Shown here: positions 9,821 to 20,367 of the stretch, piece after piece
How positions within the stretch are numbered: position 1 is the first letter of the stretch
Layout of the letters: each line of letters starts with the position of its first letter
Source of the DNA: Nodosilinea sp. WJT8-NPBG4
GTDB taxonomy: Bacteria > Cyanobacteriota > Cyanobacteriia > Phormidesmidales > Phormidesmidaceae
Direction: 5' to 3'
Length of the DNA: 64,000 nucleotides
Assembly (NCBI GenBank): GCA_019359285.1
Contig: JAHHHQ010000063.1
Span: forward strand, 1-64,000
The notes under the pieces: model-generated
Told to the model about the DNA's origin: nothing
The model's database searches: none
The model's input: only the letters and a program-made list of their open reading frames with translations
Program-made: the position numbers and the translations under genes

Positions 9821-9941
9821 ACCCTAGCCCCGCTACTTAAACGGTGTCGCGACCTATTGCCCCAACCTGTCTCCCCAGCCCCAGCAGCATTGCCAAAAAT
9901 GCGACCAAAACCGGTGCAACTTTAGTTTAGATACAGGCCCG

Positions 9942-11009
9942 TTAAGACAGTGACCCCCTCTTGGCCAACTCCCTAGTGGGTAAGGGGCTCACGGCTGGCA
10001 CTTGCAGCATGTCGGTCAGCAGCGTGGAGGGGGGCTGGCTGTGGGGCCAGGCAAAGGCGTGGCGAAAGGCCGCTTCTTGGCAGGCATGCAGCTCCTCAAA
10101 GCCGATCACGTCGTGGGTGAGCAGGTTTTCGTACTCAAAGGGCAGGCGCACGTTGTGCAACCCGGCGTTGTCGGTGCAGATAGCAATATCGACTCCGGCC
10201 TCAAAGCAGCGATCGAACACGACTTTGAGCTGACTAATTTCCTCTAGGGTGCCGGTCTTAAGGTAAGTGGTGGGGCAAACCTCTAGGCACTGCCCCCGCG
10301 CCGCCACCTCCGGCAATAGCTCCGGGTGCCGCAGCGGAATTTGAATGCCGTGGCCAATCCGCATCAAATAGGGCAGCAGCTTGGGATGGTCACCATCGAC
10401 GGTTTCGTAAAGGTGGCCAGTGGTTTTGAGACCTAGATCCTGGGCGCGCTGGTAGAGCTGGGTAAACTCGTCAATGCGATCGCTGTATTTCGCATCACCG
10501 CCCGCCACATCTACCGCACACACATACTCAGGATATTGACCCGCCAGTTCCACAATCGCCTGGTTCACCTCGTGGGGCAGCCGCGAGTGCATACAGAGTA
10601 TCTGCTTCGTCACAATGGGATACTCTGGCTGCTGGCTAGCTCGCCCGACAATTTCCACAATCTCGGCCATCGCCTCAATGCGCTGGTTCTGGGTCAAATG
10701 CTCAGGGGTGCGCAGGTAAGGGGTATAGCGCAGCTCTAAGTAGGCCAGATTTTCAAAAATGTAGGCACCCCGAATCAAGCGATAGATGAAGTAGGGCAAG
10801 GCCTCGTAGGTTTGCACACTTTCGACCAGGGTATGCAGCTCTAGATACTCCGCAAGAGTATTACGGGGCCGGGTGTAAAACTGCTCAAACGCTGGGTAAT
10901 CAGCAAACTGGCCCGACAGATCGGGGCGATTGCGCTCGAAATAGCGCCACAGTACTCGGGGTACGACAGAACCGCCCAGATGGCGGTGTAGTTCAGCATA
11001 TAGACTCAC
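9942..11009 (-). CDS. adenosine deaminase family protein
   Basis: A 355-residue TIM-barrel metal hydrolase of the adenosine/AMP deaminase superfamily. Metal ligands are visible as H-x-H in AELHRHLGG (8 and 10), a H in TGHLYE, a H in RIGHG and an Asp in CTDNAG; the neighbouring second Asp of many deaminases is Asn here. I place the start at the GTG at 11009: GGAGG lies five bases upstream, and the resulting MSLYAELHRHLGG is the N-terminus I know from cyanobacterial relatives. An ATG at 11093 would add 28 residues. The substrate (adenosine or a modified nucleoside) is unproven. Confidence 0.83.
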   Translation of the reverse strand: MSLYAELHRHLGGSVVPRVLWRYFERNRPDLSGQFADYPAFEQFYTRPRNTLAEYLELHTLVESVQTYEALPYFIYRLIRGAYIFENLAYLELRYTPYLRTPEHLTQNQRIEAMAEIVEIVGRASQQPEYPIVTKQILCMHSRLPHEVNQAIVELAGQYPEYVCAVDVAGGDAKYSDRIDEFTQLYQRAQDLGLKTTGHLYETVDGDHPKLLPYLMRIGHGIQIPLRHPELLPEVAARGQCLEVCPTTYLKTGTLEEISQLKVVFDRCFEAGVDIAICTDNAGLHNVRLPFEYENLLTHDVIGFEELHACQEAAFRHAFAWPHSQPPSTLLTDMLQVPAVSPLPTRELAKRGSLS

Positions 11010-12675
<1,666 letters not shown>

Positions 12676-12724
12676 GGCTTGGCAAGTTTGTTTTTTGAAT
12701 CTATTTCTAACGGGGGGATTTTCC

Positions 12725-13321
12725 ATGGAACTGACTATTGAGTGCAAATCGCGCGATGCAAAGGCTAAGCCTAACGCCCTGCGCCGCGAAGGGCTGCTGC
12801 CGGTAGTTCTCTACGGTCATCAAGGCACCGAGTCGGTGTCGCTGACCGTCAACCAAAAAGATGCTGACATGCTGCTGCGCAAGGCCGCCGTCAACAACAC
12901 CATGATTGACCTAAAAATTCCAGATATGCCCTGGAATGGCAAGGCTCTACTGCGGGAAGTCCAGGCTCACCCCTGGAAAAACACCGTGTACCACCTCAGC
13001 TTCTTCGCCGTTAAGGCTCAAGATTTTGTGGAAGTGGGCGTAGCGCTCAACTTTGTGGGGGAGCCTACAGGTGTGAAAGACGATGGCGGTGTGCTCAACA
13101 CCGAGATCAACGAAGTTACGGTCAAGTGCAAGGCGATCGACATCCCCGAGGTGATTGAGGTGGATGTGTCTGGGCTGGCTGTGGGTGACTCACTCACCGT
13201 GGCTGACCTGGTGCTGCCCGAGGGCGCTGTGGTAGCTGGCGACCAAACTCAAACCATTGCTACGGTGCTCCAGGGCCGCATGGTTGAGGATGAAGGCGAG
13301 GAAGAAGCGGCGGCAGAATAG
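12725..13321 (+). CDS. rplY: 50S ribosomal protein bL25/CTC, long form
   Basis: A 198-residue protein of the bL25 long (TL5/CTC general stress) type that binds 5S rRNA in the large subunit. The N-terminal L25 domain covers about 1-90, with ALRREGLLPVVLYG at 18-31; the CTC beta domain follows to about 185 and ends in an acidic Glu/Ala tail. The ATG at 12725 is preceded by a run of five G residues; a longer frame from 12695 is less plausible. A strong hairpin terminator lies 30 bases downstream. Confidence 0.92.
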   Translation: MELTIECKSRDAKAKPNALRREGLLPVVLYGHQGTESVSLTVNQKDADMLLRKAAVNNTMIDLKIPDMPWNGKALLREVQAHPWKNTVYHLSFFAVKAQDFVEVGVALNFVGEPTGVKDDGGVLNTEINEVTVKCKAIDIPEVIEVDVSGLAVGDSLTVADLVLPEGAVVAGDQTQTIATVLQGRMVEDEGEEEAAAE

Positions 13322-13350
13322 GCTTGCTAATACGGCAGGTTTTAATCCCT

Positions 13351-13381
13351 AGGGGCTAGGAATATGTTTCCTAGCCCCTTT
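13351..13381 (+). terminator. rho-independent terminator after rplY
   Basis: A 12-bp perfect stem, AGGGGCTAGGAA (13351-13362) and TTCCTAGCCCCT (13368-13379), is followed by TTT and closes the rplY transcript. Confidence 0.85.
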
Positions 13382-13412
13382 GTAGTGTTAGGCAGTTTTT
13401 GGCAGGTAGAAT

Positions 13413-14948
13413 ATGGCCGATTTTGCACTTCCCGAGTTGATTCAGCAGATGAGTCAGCCGGAGTTTTATCCCCACCCGGTAGTTGAGCCCATTCGGCTGC
13501 TGCAAACCCACGTGTCCTACGTGCTGCTGACTGGCGACTACGCCTACAAAGTGAAAAAGCCCGTGAATTTTGGCTTTCTAGACTATTCCACCTTGGAGAA
13601 GCGACAGCATTTTTGTGCAGAGGAACTGCGGCTTAACCAGCGAGGGGCCGGGGCTCTGTACCTAGAGGTGGTCGCTCTGGGCCAAACTGGAGATACCTAT
13701 CACCTCGGTAGCGGCACGACTGTGGAGTATGCCGTCAAAATGGTGCAGTTTCCGCAGGATACGCTGCTTAGTGCCCTGTTCGATCGCGGCGAACTCACCG
13801 CAGCCCTGATGGTAGAGCTAGCAGCGGCAGTGGCCGACTTTCACCTGGGGGCCGAAACCAATGACCACATTCGCACCTTTGGCGCAGTGGAGCAGATTCG
13901 CCAAGCCTTTGACGAAAACTACGAGCAGACCACTGGCTTTATCGACGGCCCCCAGACTCAGGCTCAGTTCGATGAGACCAAGGCCTACACCGACTCTTTC
14001 TTCGCGGCCCACGGCGATCTGTTTAAACGGCGGGTTGAACAAAACTGGATTCGCGCCTGCCACGGTGACTTGCACTTAAATAATCTGTGTCACTGGCAAG
14101 AGCAACTCTATCTCTTTGACTGCATTGAGTTTAACGAGCCCTTTCGCTACGTCGATGTGATGTACGACGTCGGCTTTGTGGTGATGGATTTGCTGTCTAA
14201 AGATTGCGCCACTCTGGCCACGGTGTTTTTGAACCACTATGTAGAGTGCACCAGCGATTGGGAAGGGGTGCAGCTGCTGCCCTTATACATCAGCCGCCAG
14301 GCCTACGTGCGGGCCAAGGTGACCTCATTTTTGCTCGGCGATCCGTCGGTGGATGAAGCGACCAAGCAGCAGGCGGCTGAGACGGCGGCTGGCTACTACC
14401 GCCTCGCCTGGTCGGTGTGTCAGCCCCGCAGCGGTGCAGTTTATGTGATGGCTGGGCTATCTGGTTCGGGTAAGTCCACCACCGCTCGGCAGTTGGCGAG
14501 TCAAATCAATGCCATTCACCTGCGCAGCGATGCGGTGCGCAAGCACCTGGCCGGGGTGCCCTTAGACCAGCGGGGCGATGACAGCCTCTACACCCCTGCA
14601 ATGACGGAGAAAACCTACGATCGCCTCCTCACCCTAGGCATTGCTTTGGCCCAGGCAGGCTACCCGGTGATTCTCGATGCCAAGTACGATCGCCAGGCCC
14701 TGCGCCAGACGGCGGTTGAGACCATTCAGCAGGCGGAACTGCCGGTGAGCATTTTGCACTGCACGGCTCCCCCTGAGGTATTGGAGCAGCGGGTGCGCGA
14801 TCGCGCAGGGGACATTGCTGACGCGACCGTGGCGGTGCTCCAGCGCCAGCACATGGAGCCCTTTACCGAAGTCGAGCAGCCGCTGGTGCAGGCGATTGAC
14901 ACTACCCAAGCGGTGCCCCAGCAAATAGCCGCTATAGTAGGGGCATAG
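13413..14948 (+). CDS. fused phosphotransferase-like and P-loop kinase protein
   Basis: A 511-residue two-domain protein. The N-terminal part (about 20-330) resembles aminoglycoside phosphotransferase/choline-kinase-like enzymes, with the catalytic loop CHGDLHLNNL (about 216-225) and the following LFDCIEFN metal site. The C-terminal part (about 345-510) is a P-loop kinase with Walker A GLSGSGKST and the pattern of gluconate/zeta-toxin-like kinases. Such fusions are widespread in bacteria and their substrate is unknown; despite the domain name there is no reason to call it an antibiotic-resistance gene. The ATG has a GGCAGG sequence upstream. Confidence 0.85.
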   Translation: MADFALPELIQQMSQPEFYPHPVVEPIRLLQTHVSYVLLTGDYAYKVKKPVNFGFLDYSTLEKRQHFCAEELRLNQRGAGALYLEVVALGQTGDTYHLGSGTTVEYAVKMVQFPQDTLLSALFDRGELTAALMVELAAAVADFHLGAETNDHIRTFGAVEQIRQAFDENYEQTTGFIDGPQTQAQFDETKAYTDSFFAAHGDLFKRRVEQNWIRACHGDLHLNNLCHWQEQLYLFDCIEFNEPFRYVDVMYDVGFVVMDLLSKDCATLATVFLNHYVECTSDWEGVQLLPLYISRQAYVRAKVTSFLLGDPSVDEATKQQAAETAAGYYRLAWSVCQPRSGAVYVMAGLSGSGKSTTARQLASQINAIHLRSDAVRKHLAGVPLDQRGDDSLYTPAMTEKTYDRLLTLGIALAQAGYPVILDAKYDRQALRQTAVETIQQAELPVSILHCTAPPEVLEQRVRDRAGDIADATVAVLQRQHMEPFTEVEQPLVQAIDTTQAVPQQIAAIVGA

Positions 14949-14990
14949 GCGCTTGCCTAGCCTCACTAGCGCCCCAGAGAGGATGTACCG

Positions 14991-15269
14991 GTGGCCGACA
15001 AAATTATTCCACCAGCGCTAAAAATTTGGCTGGCCTTTCTATTTATATTCCTGCTGCTGGGCTATGGCGTGGTACCCAGTATTTTGCTGGGGGCAGTGGC
15101 CGGGTTTGCCGGCGGCACCATCAATGCCTGGTGGATGACCCCTGGCGGCGAACCCACTACCACCCTAGAACTGCCGGCCCCGCTGCGCCAGCTCAACCCG
15201 AGACGGCTGCCCCTGGGCAGCCTCTTTAGGCGCGGCGGCACTCAGCGGTTGCCTCGGGTGCGCCGGTAA
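14991..15269 (+). CDS. small conserved membrane protein
   Basis: A 92-residue protein starting with GTG at 14991, preceded by GAGAGGATG. One long hydrophobic stretch, about residues 11-42, could form one or two membrane helices; the rest is Pro/Arg-rich and strongly basic at the end (RRGGTQRLPRVRR), probably facing the cytoplasm. I do not recognise a family. It lies between the fused kinase gene (43 bp upstream) and dprA (54 bp downstream) on the same strand, so co-transcription is likely. Confidence 0.65.
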   Translation: MADKIIPPALKIWLAFLFIFLLLGYGVVPSILLGAVAGFAGGTINAWWMTPGGEPTTTLELPAPLRQLNPRRLPLGSLFRRGGTQRLPRVRR

Positions 15270-15323
15270 GGCGAGTAGGGCAATACGGGCATACTGAGCG
15301 GGAGATTCTAACCCCCGTCCGGC

Positions 15324-16466
15324 ATGGCAGAACGAGCGTATTGGCTAGCCTGGGCCCAGGCTCACGGCCTCGGCCCAATTTTGTTGAAGCGACTGTGCAG
15401 CCACTTTGGCACCCTATCCGCCGCCTGGCATGCCGACGGAGCAGCCCTACTAGAGGTGGAAGGCATTGGCCTGGGAACAGGGTCCAAACTGGTGGAGTAT
15501 CGGCAGACGGTTTCTCCGTTAGAACTGCTGGCCAGCTACGAACAGCAGCACCCTAATTTTTGGACTCCGGCAGACGCGGAGTACCCAGCCCTGCTCTACG
15601 AAATTACTGATCCGCCGCCGCTGCTGTTTTATCGGGGACAGCCAGAGTTGGCGGGTGCCCTGCACCTGGTGCCATCGGTTGGGGTAGTGGGCACTCGCAA
15701 TCCGTCAGACTACGGTCAGCGCTGGACCCGCCGCCTGATCCAAAAGCTGGTAGCCCACGATGTGATCGTGATCTCGGGGTTAGCTAAGGGGGTCGATCGC
15801 TACGCCCACCAGCAAACCCTAGACAGCCATGGCCTCACGATTGCGGTGCTGGGAACGGGGGTTGATCAGGTTTATCCCCTGGGCAACCGCGATCTGCACG
15901 ATCGCATTGCCCGTCAGGGACTGTTGCTAAGTGAGCACCCCAACGGCACCCCCCCCGACCGGGGACACTTTCCTCGCCGCAACCGAATTATTGCCGGGCT
16001 CAGCCGAGCGGTGGTGGTGACCGAGGCCCCGGCGCGATCGGGGGCACTGATTACGGCGCAGTTGGCCAATGACTATGGCCGCGATGTCTTTGCGGTGCCG
16101 GGATCACTGGATAACATCAATAGTGAGGGATGCCTGGGGCTGATCAACCAGGGTGCCCAGATGATTTTGAACGACATGACGCTGATCGCCGCGCTCGGAC
16201 AGATGCCCCAGATTAGCAATGGTGAACAGGCGGGTAATGCTCTACCTGCAAAGGGCGATCGCACTCCGATCAGTTCCCCATTGCCACCGCCCCTATCGCC
16301 AACCATGGCCCAGGTGTTAGCCGCCATTACCGACGAACCCATTTCCCTCGACGGTCTGGTGCAGCAGCTGGCCCAGCCCACCGGGGAGATGCTAGCCACC
16401 CTCGTGCAGCTAGAGCTGATGGGTCTGGTCACTCAGCTGCCGGGCATGCGCTACCAGCGCTGTTAG
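15324..16466 (+). CDS. dprA: DNA-processing protein DprA
   Basis: Loads RecA on incoming single-stranded DNA during natural transformation. The 380-residue protein has an N-terminal helical region (about 1-80), the Rossmann-like DprA core with VGTRNPSDYGQRW, SGLAKGVDRYAH and HFPRRNRIIAGLS (about 125-230), and a C-terminal winged helix (about 325-380). All three regions look intact. Its 3' end overlaps the convergent FHA gene by four bases. It implies at least part of a competence pathway in this organism. Confidence 0.95.
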   Translation: MAERAYWLAWAQAHGLGPILLKRLCSHFGTLSAAWHADGAALLEVEGIGLGTGSKLVEYRQTVSPLELLASYEQQHPNFWTPADAEYPALLYEITDPPPLLFYRGQPELAGALHLVPSVGVVGTRNPSDYGQRWTRRLIQKLVAHDVIVISGLAKGVDRYAHQQTLDSHGLTIAVLGTGVDQVYPLGNRDLHDRIARQGLLLSEHPNGTPPDRGHFPRRNRIIAGLSRAVVVTEAPARSGALITAQLANDYGRDVFAVPGSLDNINSEGCLGLINQGAQMILNDMTLIAALGQMPQISNGEQAGNALPAKGDRTPISSPLPPPLSPTMAQVLAAITDEPISLDGLVQQLAQPTGEMLATLVQLELMGLVTQLPGMRYQRC

Positions 16467-17017
16467 ATGTCGTGCCACACCGATTGGTCACAGCGCTGCT
16501 GCAAAAACTCAAACCGCAGGCTGCCCAGCTTCACCAAATCGCCGTCTTGCAGGTAGTGGCGCTGGGCAGGAGCCAGGCGGCGGCCATTTACCCAGGTGCC
16601 TCCAATGCTGCTCAGGTCGGTGAGAAAAAAGCCCTGCAACGGGTCAAAGTTCAGCGCCGCATGGCAATCGGCAATCCCCGGCTGAGGCATGGCCACGGCG
16701 CAGCGGCGACTCTGCCCCAGCAGCCAGCGAGTACCGCACAGCGTGACCTGAATGGCGCGATCGGCGTTGATATTGGTGCTGAGAAAGGCGCGATCGTCGG
16801 CGACAATACCCTGCACATACCAGTCGGTGCGGTAGCAATGGTTTTGGGCCGTCAGAATGGGGTCGATGATGTCGGCCACTTGCTCTAGGTCATAGCTCAA
16901 GTTGCGAAAGAGTGCGTCTAGCAGCCAGGGTGGTGATGCGATCGCACTACCACCTGTTTTGGGGGCGGTGCTAGATTGCTGATCTGAGTGGGCAGAAAAG
17001 AAGGGGGAGGAAACCAT
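16463..17017 (-). CDS. FHA-domain protein
   Basis: A 184-residue protein with a C-terminal forkhead-associated domain (about 85-170), a phosphothreonine-binding fold. Expected motifs are partly kept: H in CHAALNF, LTDLSSIGGTWVNG for the S-x-x-G-T-x-V-N-G signature, and LQDGDLVKLG. The N-terminal 80 residues are unrelated and begin with a Ser/Pro-rich stretch. There is no kinase domain nearby. It is convergent with dprA, overlapping by four bases. Confidence 0.85.
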   Translation of the reverse strand: MVSSPFFSAHSDQQSSTAPKTGGSAIASPPWLLDALFRNLSYDLEQVADIIDPILTAQNHCYRTDWYVQGIVADDRAFLSTNINADRAIQVTLCGTRWLLGQSRRCAVAMPQPGIADCHAALNFDPLQGFFLTDLSSIGGTWVNGRRLAPAQRHYLQDGDLVKLGSLRFEFLQQRCDQSVWHDI

Positions 17018-17428
17018 AAAAAACCGTCGTTTTACCGCTAACTACGTCTCTAGAACGGGTCATCCATCAACCACAGCTTGAAGCTGTAACCTCGTCGGGA
17101 AGGGAAGTGGTTGTGGTGTACCTGGCTTATGCACCTGCCCAAAGTTCAACAGGTAACGTTGGGCGTTGTAGAGAAACTCCTTAGGGACTGTGACAATCAC
17201 ACGTGACGATTTTCCTCAGGCGCCTCGCCCGGTCGGGTTTGGCTCCTGCCATTAAACTGGGTTTCTACGGTAGGCACAATGCCGGGGCTAGGGTTGCTTA
17301 TAAAAGCTTTATAGTTTCTCCGCAGATTCACTGATGAGCTTTAATCCGCTACCGGCACCGACGGAGTTTGGCGCTGCTCTGCTATATCATCGGGGTGTTC
17401 ATTAATGCTCTGACCAAGGGCTAAACCC
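17018..17428. other. intergenic region of 411 bases
   Basis: Lies between the divergent FHA and acyltransferase genes and must hold both promoters. A TTATAAA element near 17300 is a possible -10 box. No RNA gene, repeat or conserved frame is seen. Confidence 0.35.
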
Positions 17429-18871
17429 GTGAACCCCTCCACCCGTGCTCAGCCGCCATTGAGCTTTATTCCTCCCGCGTTGGATACTCGGGTGCTGGCC
17501 CTGGTGCGCCTAGGGCTACCCTATTGGATGCGCTGGCGAGAGCAGATTCAGCACATAGAAGTGGTCAATGCCGAGGGGCTGGTGCAGTTATTCAAGGCGT
17601 TTAATGCCGGAGAAACCCGGTTTTTGTTGGCCTTCCGCCATCCCAGCCCGCTCGACTCGTTTTGTATAGGGCATTTGCTGTGGTATGCCGTGCCCCAGCG
17701 AGCCAGGGAAATGGGTATTGAACTAAAGCATCCGGTTCACGTGCACTTTATCTACGATCGCGGCATACCCCTTTGGGCCGGCGCTTGGGTAGGCCAGCTC
17801 TACGCCAAACTGGGGGGCACTCCCATTCAGCGGGGCAAGGTCGATCGCCAGGGGCTGCGATCGGCTCGCCATCTGCTGGCCAATGGTGACTTTCCCCTCG
17901 CCGCTGCCCCCGAGGGCGGCAACAACGGCCACACCGAAATTGTCAGCCCTTTGGAACCGGGCGTGAGCCAGATGGCTTTTTGGTGTGTAGACGATTTGCA
18001 CAGCCAGGAACGGGCAGAGCAGGTGGCGATCGCTCCCCTGGGCATCTGCTATCGCTACATCACACCGCCCTGGCGCGAACTCGATCGCTGGCTCGATCGC
18101 CTAGAGCAGGAGACTAGTTTGACTTCCCAAAAGCATCTCTACCCACCTGGGGACACCTCTAAAAACGCCATCGAGCAGCGCTATCGCCGGCTCTCCGACC
18201 TGGGGGAGCGCCTGCTCACCCTGCTAGAAAATTATTACCGCCGGGTGTATCGCGTGGCACTTCCCGTAGTCGATTCGAGCGATCGCCTCGATGCTTTGCC
18301 CCCGACCAACGCCCTGAGCAATCGGCTTGAAGCCCTGATGAATGCGGCCCTACAGGTGGCCGAAAGCTATTTTCAGCTCCTGCCCAAAGGCAGCACTATT
18401 GACCGCTGTCGACGCATTGAGCAAGCTGGGTGGGAGCATATCTTCCGCCAAGAAGTTGTGGGCAACCCGCGACTGTCAGCGGTGGAGCTGGGGCTGGCCA
18501 ATCGCGAAGCCGAAGAAGCCTCCCTCCGCATGTGGCACATGCGCCTAGTGGAGAGCTTTATCGCCGTCACGGGCCACTATGTGCGCCAGCGACCCTCCGC
18601 CGAGCGCTTTGCCGAAACGGTGATGATTTTGCGCGATACGGTGTGCTTAATCCAGGGTAAAAATCCGTTTCCACGGCCCAAGCTAGGGCCACAGCGGGCA
18701 GTGCTCACGGTGGGGGAGCCGATCTCGGTGAGCGATCGCTGGCCCGATTACAAAGCCAATCGCAAACAGGCCGTCGCCCAGCTTACCGCTGACCTACAAT
18801 CGTCGCTAGAAGGCATGATTGCCCCTAATCTGCCAGTCTCGGAGTCACCGCAGGCAGATGCGCCAAAATAG
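17429..18871 (+). CDS. PlsC-like 1-acylglycerol-phosphate acyltransferase family protein
   Basis: A 480-residue protein with the acyltransferase signatures H-x4-D in FRHPSPLDS (about 70) and P-E-G-G in AAPEGGNNG (about 154), so probably a membrane-associated acyltransferase of lipid synthesis. It is about twice the length of ordinary PlsC; the C-terminal 250 residues are a mostly helical extension of unknown role. The start is a GTG at 17429, the nearest upstream candidate. Its last 47 bases overlap the convergent DUF1802 gene. The acceptor and acyl donor are not known. Confidence 0.8.
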   Translation: MNPSTRAQPPLSFIPPALDTRVLALVRLGLPYWMRWREQIQHIEVVNAEGLVQLFKAFNAGETRFLLAFRHPSPLDSFCIGHLLWYAVPQRAREMGIELKHPVHVHFIYDRGIPLWAGAWVGQLYAKLGGTPIQRGKVDRQGLRSARHLLANGDFPLAAAPEGGNNGHTEIVSPLEPGVSQMAFWCVDDLHSQERAEQVAIAPLGICYRYITPPWRELDRWLDRLEQETSLTSQKHLYPPGDTSKNAIEQRYRRLSDLGERLLTLLENYYRRVYRVALPVVDSSDRLDALPPTNALSNRLEALMNAALQVAESYFQLLPKGSTIDRCRRIEQAGWEHIFRQEVVGNPRLSAVELGLANREAEEASLRMWHMRLVESFIAVTGHYVRQRPSAERFAETVMILRDTVCLIQGKNPFPRPKLGPQRAVLTVGEPISVSDRWPDYKANRKQAVAQLTADLQSSLEGMIAPNLPVSESPQADAPK

Positions 18872-19400
18872 CCTCGACCTGCTGCTGATAATCTGCCTCT
18901 GCTAAGGCTGGGGTACTGTGAGCCACCCCCACCTCCTGGCCGATCTCCACCCACGAGCGGCAGCCGCTGTAACCCTTGTGACGAGGCAGCAGCAGAGGCT
19001 GCTGGAAGCGGTAGGCCCTTAGCAGCAGCCCATAGAGCGGGCGATCGGGTTGCCAGCTGAGCCGCTCTGCTACAAATTGCTCATTCCACACCAGATAGGG
19101 CAGCAGGGCCGCCACCTCTGCTTCTGCGCTGAGGGGCAGGGCGTGGGTAATGGTCGCCCACCCGTCAAACCGCACTTGGTCATCGTCAGCGACCTCCCCC
19201 GTCATCAGGGGCCAAAAGGTATCCTTCAGCAGGGTCGCTTTTTGATGCTCGACGGTGGGCAGCAGCAGCACCTGCCGAGCCGCCAGCGAAAACTGCCCCT
19301 TGGCCTCTCGAATGCCGCCCTTGCGCAGCAGAAGAATGGTTTCGCCCTGCAATAGGGCCGTAACCGCAGCCTGCCATTCCTTTAAAACCCACGACACCAT
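18825..19400 (-). CDS. DUF1802 family protein
   Basis: A 191-residue protein of a family found mainly in cyanobacteria and archaea. The typical opening VLKEWQAAVTALLQGETILLLRKGGI is present in split form over residues 5-30, with F-x-L-x-x-x-x-x-x-L-L-P-T near 37-49. Its function is unknown. It is 26 bases downstream of the HAD phosphatase gene on the same strand and probably shares its transcript. The 3' ends of this gene and the acyltransferase gene overlap. Confidence 0.82.
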   Translation of the reverse strand: MVSWVLKEWQAAVTALLQGETILLLRKGGIREAKGQFSLAARQVLLLPTVEHQKATLLKDTFWPLMTGEVADDDQVRFDGWATITHALPLSAEAEVAALLPYLVWNEQFVAERLSWQPDRPLYGLLLRAYRFQQPLLLPRHKGYSGCRSWVEIGQEVGVAHSTPALAEADYQQQVEAILAHLPAVTPRLAD

Positions 19401-19426
19401 AGCTTTTGCTCTCCATTGTTGTCGGG

Positions 19427-20185
19427 TCAGCCGAACTCAGTCTCGACAGCTAAATCATCCCACTGGTTTAGAACTAGGGTTGCACCGGCCACTGGCGATC
19501 GCCCCCAAGGCTCAGATACCGACACAAACCCTGCTGCTTTAGCCTGCTGTGCTAAGGCTAGATCGGCCCAGCTATCGCCGACAACTAGAGTGTGCGCTAC
19601 CGAGACCTGGAGGCGATCGCACACTACCCCTAACAGCGTCGGATCGGGCTTGGGTGGATCTTCCGGCCCCGTACCCTGCCACGCATCCACCCAGGGCAGC
19701 AGCTCGTAATGGGTCAAAAATTCTTCGACAAAGGCTGGGCTATCGGATGACAGCACCCCGATTTTTAATGGACTGTGGTGCAGCCGCTCTAGCATGGCGG
19801 CAGTGCCCGCAAAGGGTGGGGTATAGACAGCCTTGCCGTTGCGCTGGGCATTTACCGCCGCAAAGCATTCTGCCACTAGCTCCGTCGCCTTCTGTGGAGG
19901 ATATCCGGCCCGCGCAAGTACGGCTACGGCCCCCTGCTTGTTGGCTTCGCGAGTGCCCGCCGCCATCAGCCCATCGGGGTCAATGCCGCTGGCGGACACC
20001 CCAAAACAGTTTAAGAAAGCCGAAATTAAGGCATCCCCAAATCCCGCTGCTGCTGCACAGGCCTCTGCCCGGGCCAGAGCCGTGTGATGCAATAGCTTCA
20101 GGGAATCGGCCAGGGTGCCGTCTTTGTCAAACACGATCGCCTCTACATCGGCGATTCGCTGCTGCCCGCATCGCACCCAGACCAT
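19427..20185 (-). CDS. HAD-family hydrolase, phosphoglycolate phosphatase-like
   Basis: A 252-residue haloacid-dehalogenase-like phosphatase. Motif I is FDKDGTLADS (about 19-28), with the catalytic Asp pair; motif II is the Ser in LSSDSP (about 142-147); motif III Lys is in PPKPDP and motif IV is VVGDSWADL. The helical cap of subfamily IA sits between motifs I and II. It resembles Gph-type phosphatases, but substrate assignment from sequence alone is unsafe. It precedes the DUF1802 gene in a likely two-gene operon. Confidence 0.85.
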   Translation of the reverse strand: MVWVRCGQQRIADVEAIVFDKDGTLADSLKLLHHTALARAEACAAAAGFGDALISAFLNCFGVSASGIDPDGLMAAGTREANKQGAVAVLARAGYPPQKATELVAECFAAVNAQRNGKAVYTPPFAGTAAMLERLHHSPLKIGVLSSDSPAFVEEFLTHYELLPWVDAWQGTGPEDPPKPDPTLLGVVCDRLQVSVAHTLVVGDSWADLALAQQAKAAGFVSVSEPWGRSPVAGATLVLNQWDDLAVETEFG

Positions 20186-20367
20186 ACCGTTACGTTCCTG
20201 ATAACATCAGCGCTCCCTGATCCAAATCGTAGGTGCAGCCGCCTCAACGAGGCTAGGGATGCCGACGAGAATTTTGTCAGGAATTGGCTGAAAAAAATAG
20301 CTTTCAAGCTCACCCACTATCCTAGATAATGGGAAGGTTTTGAAATTTGAAATATAAGCAGTTCACT

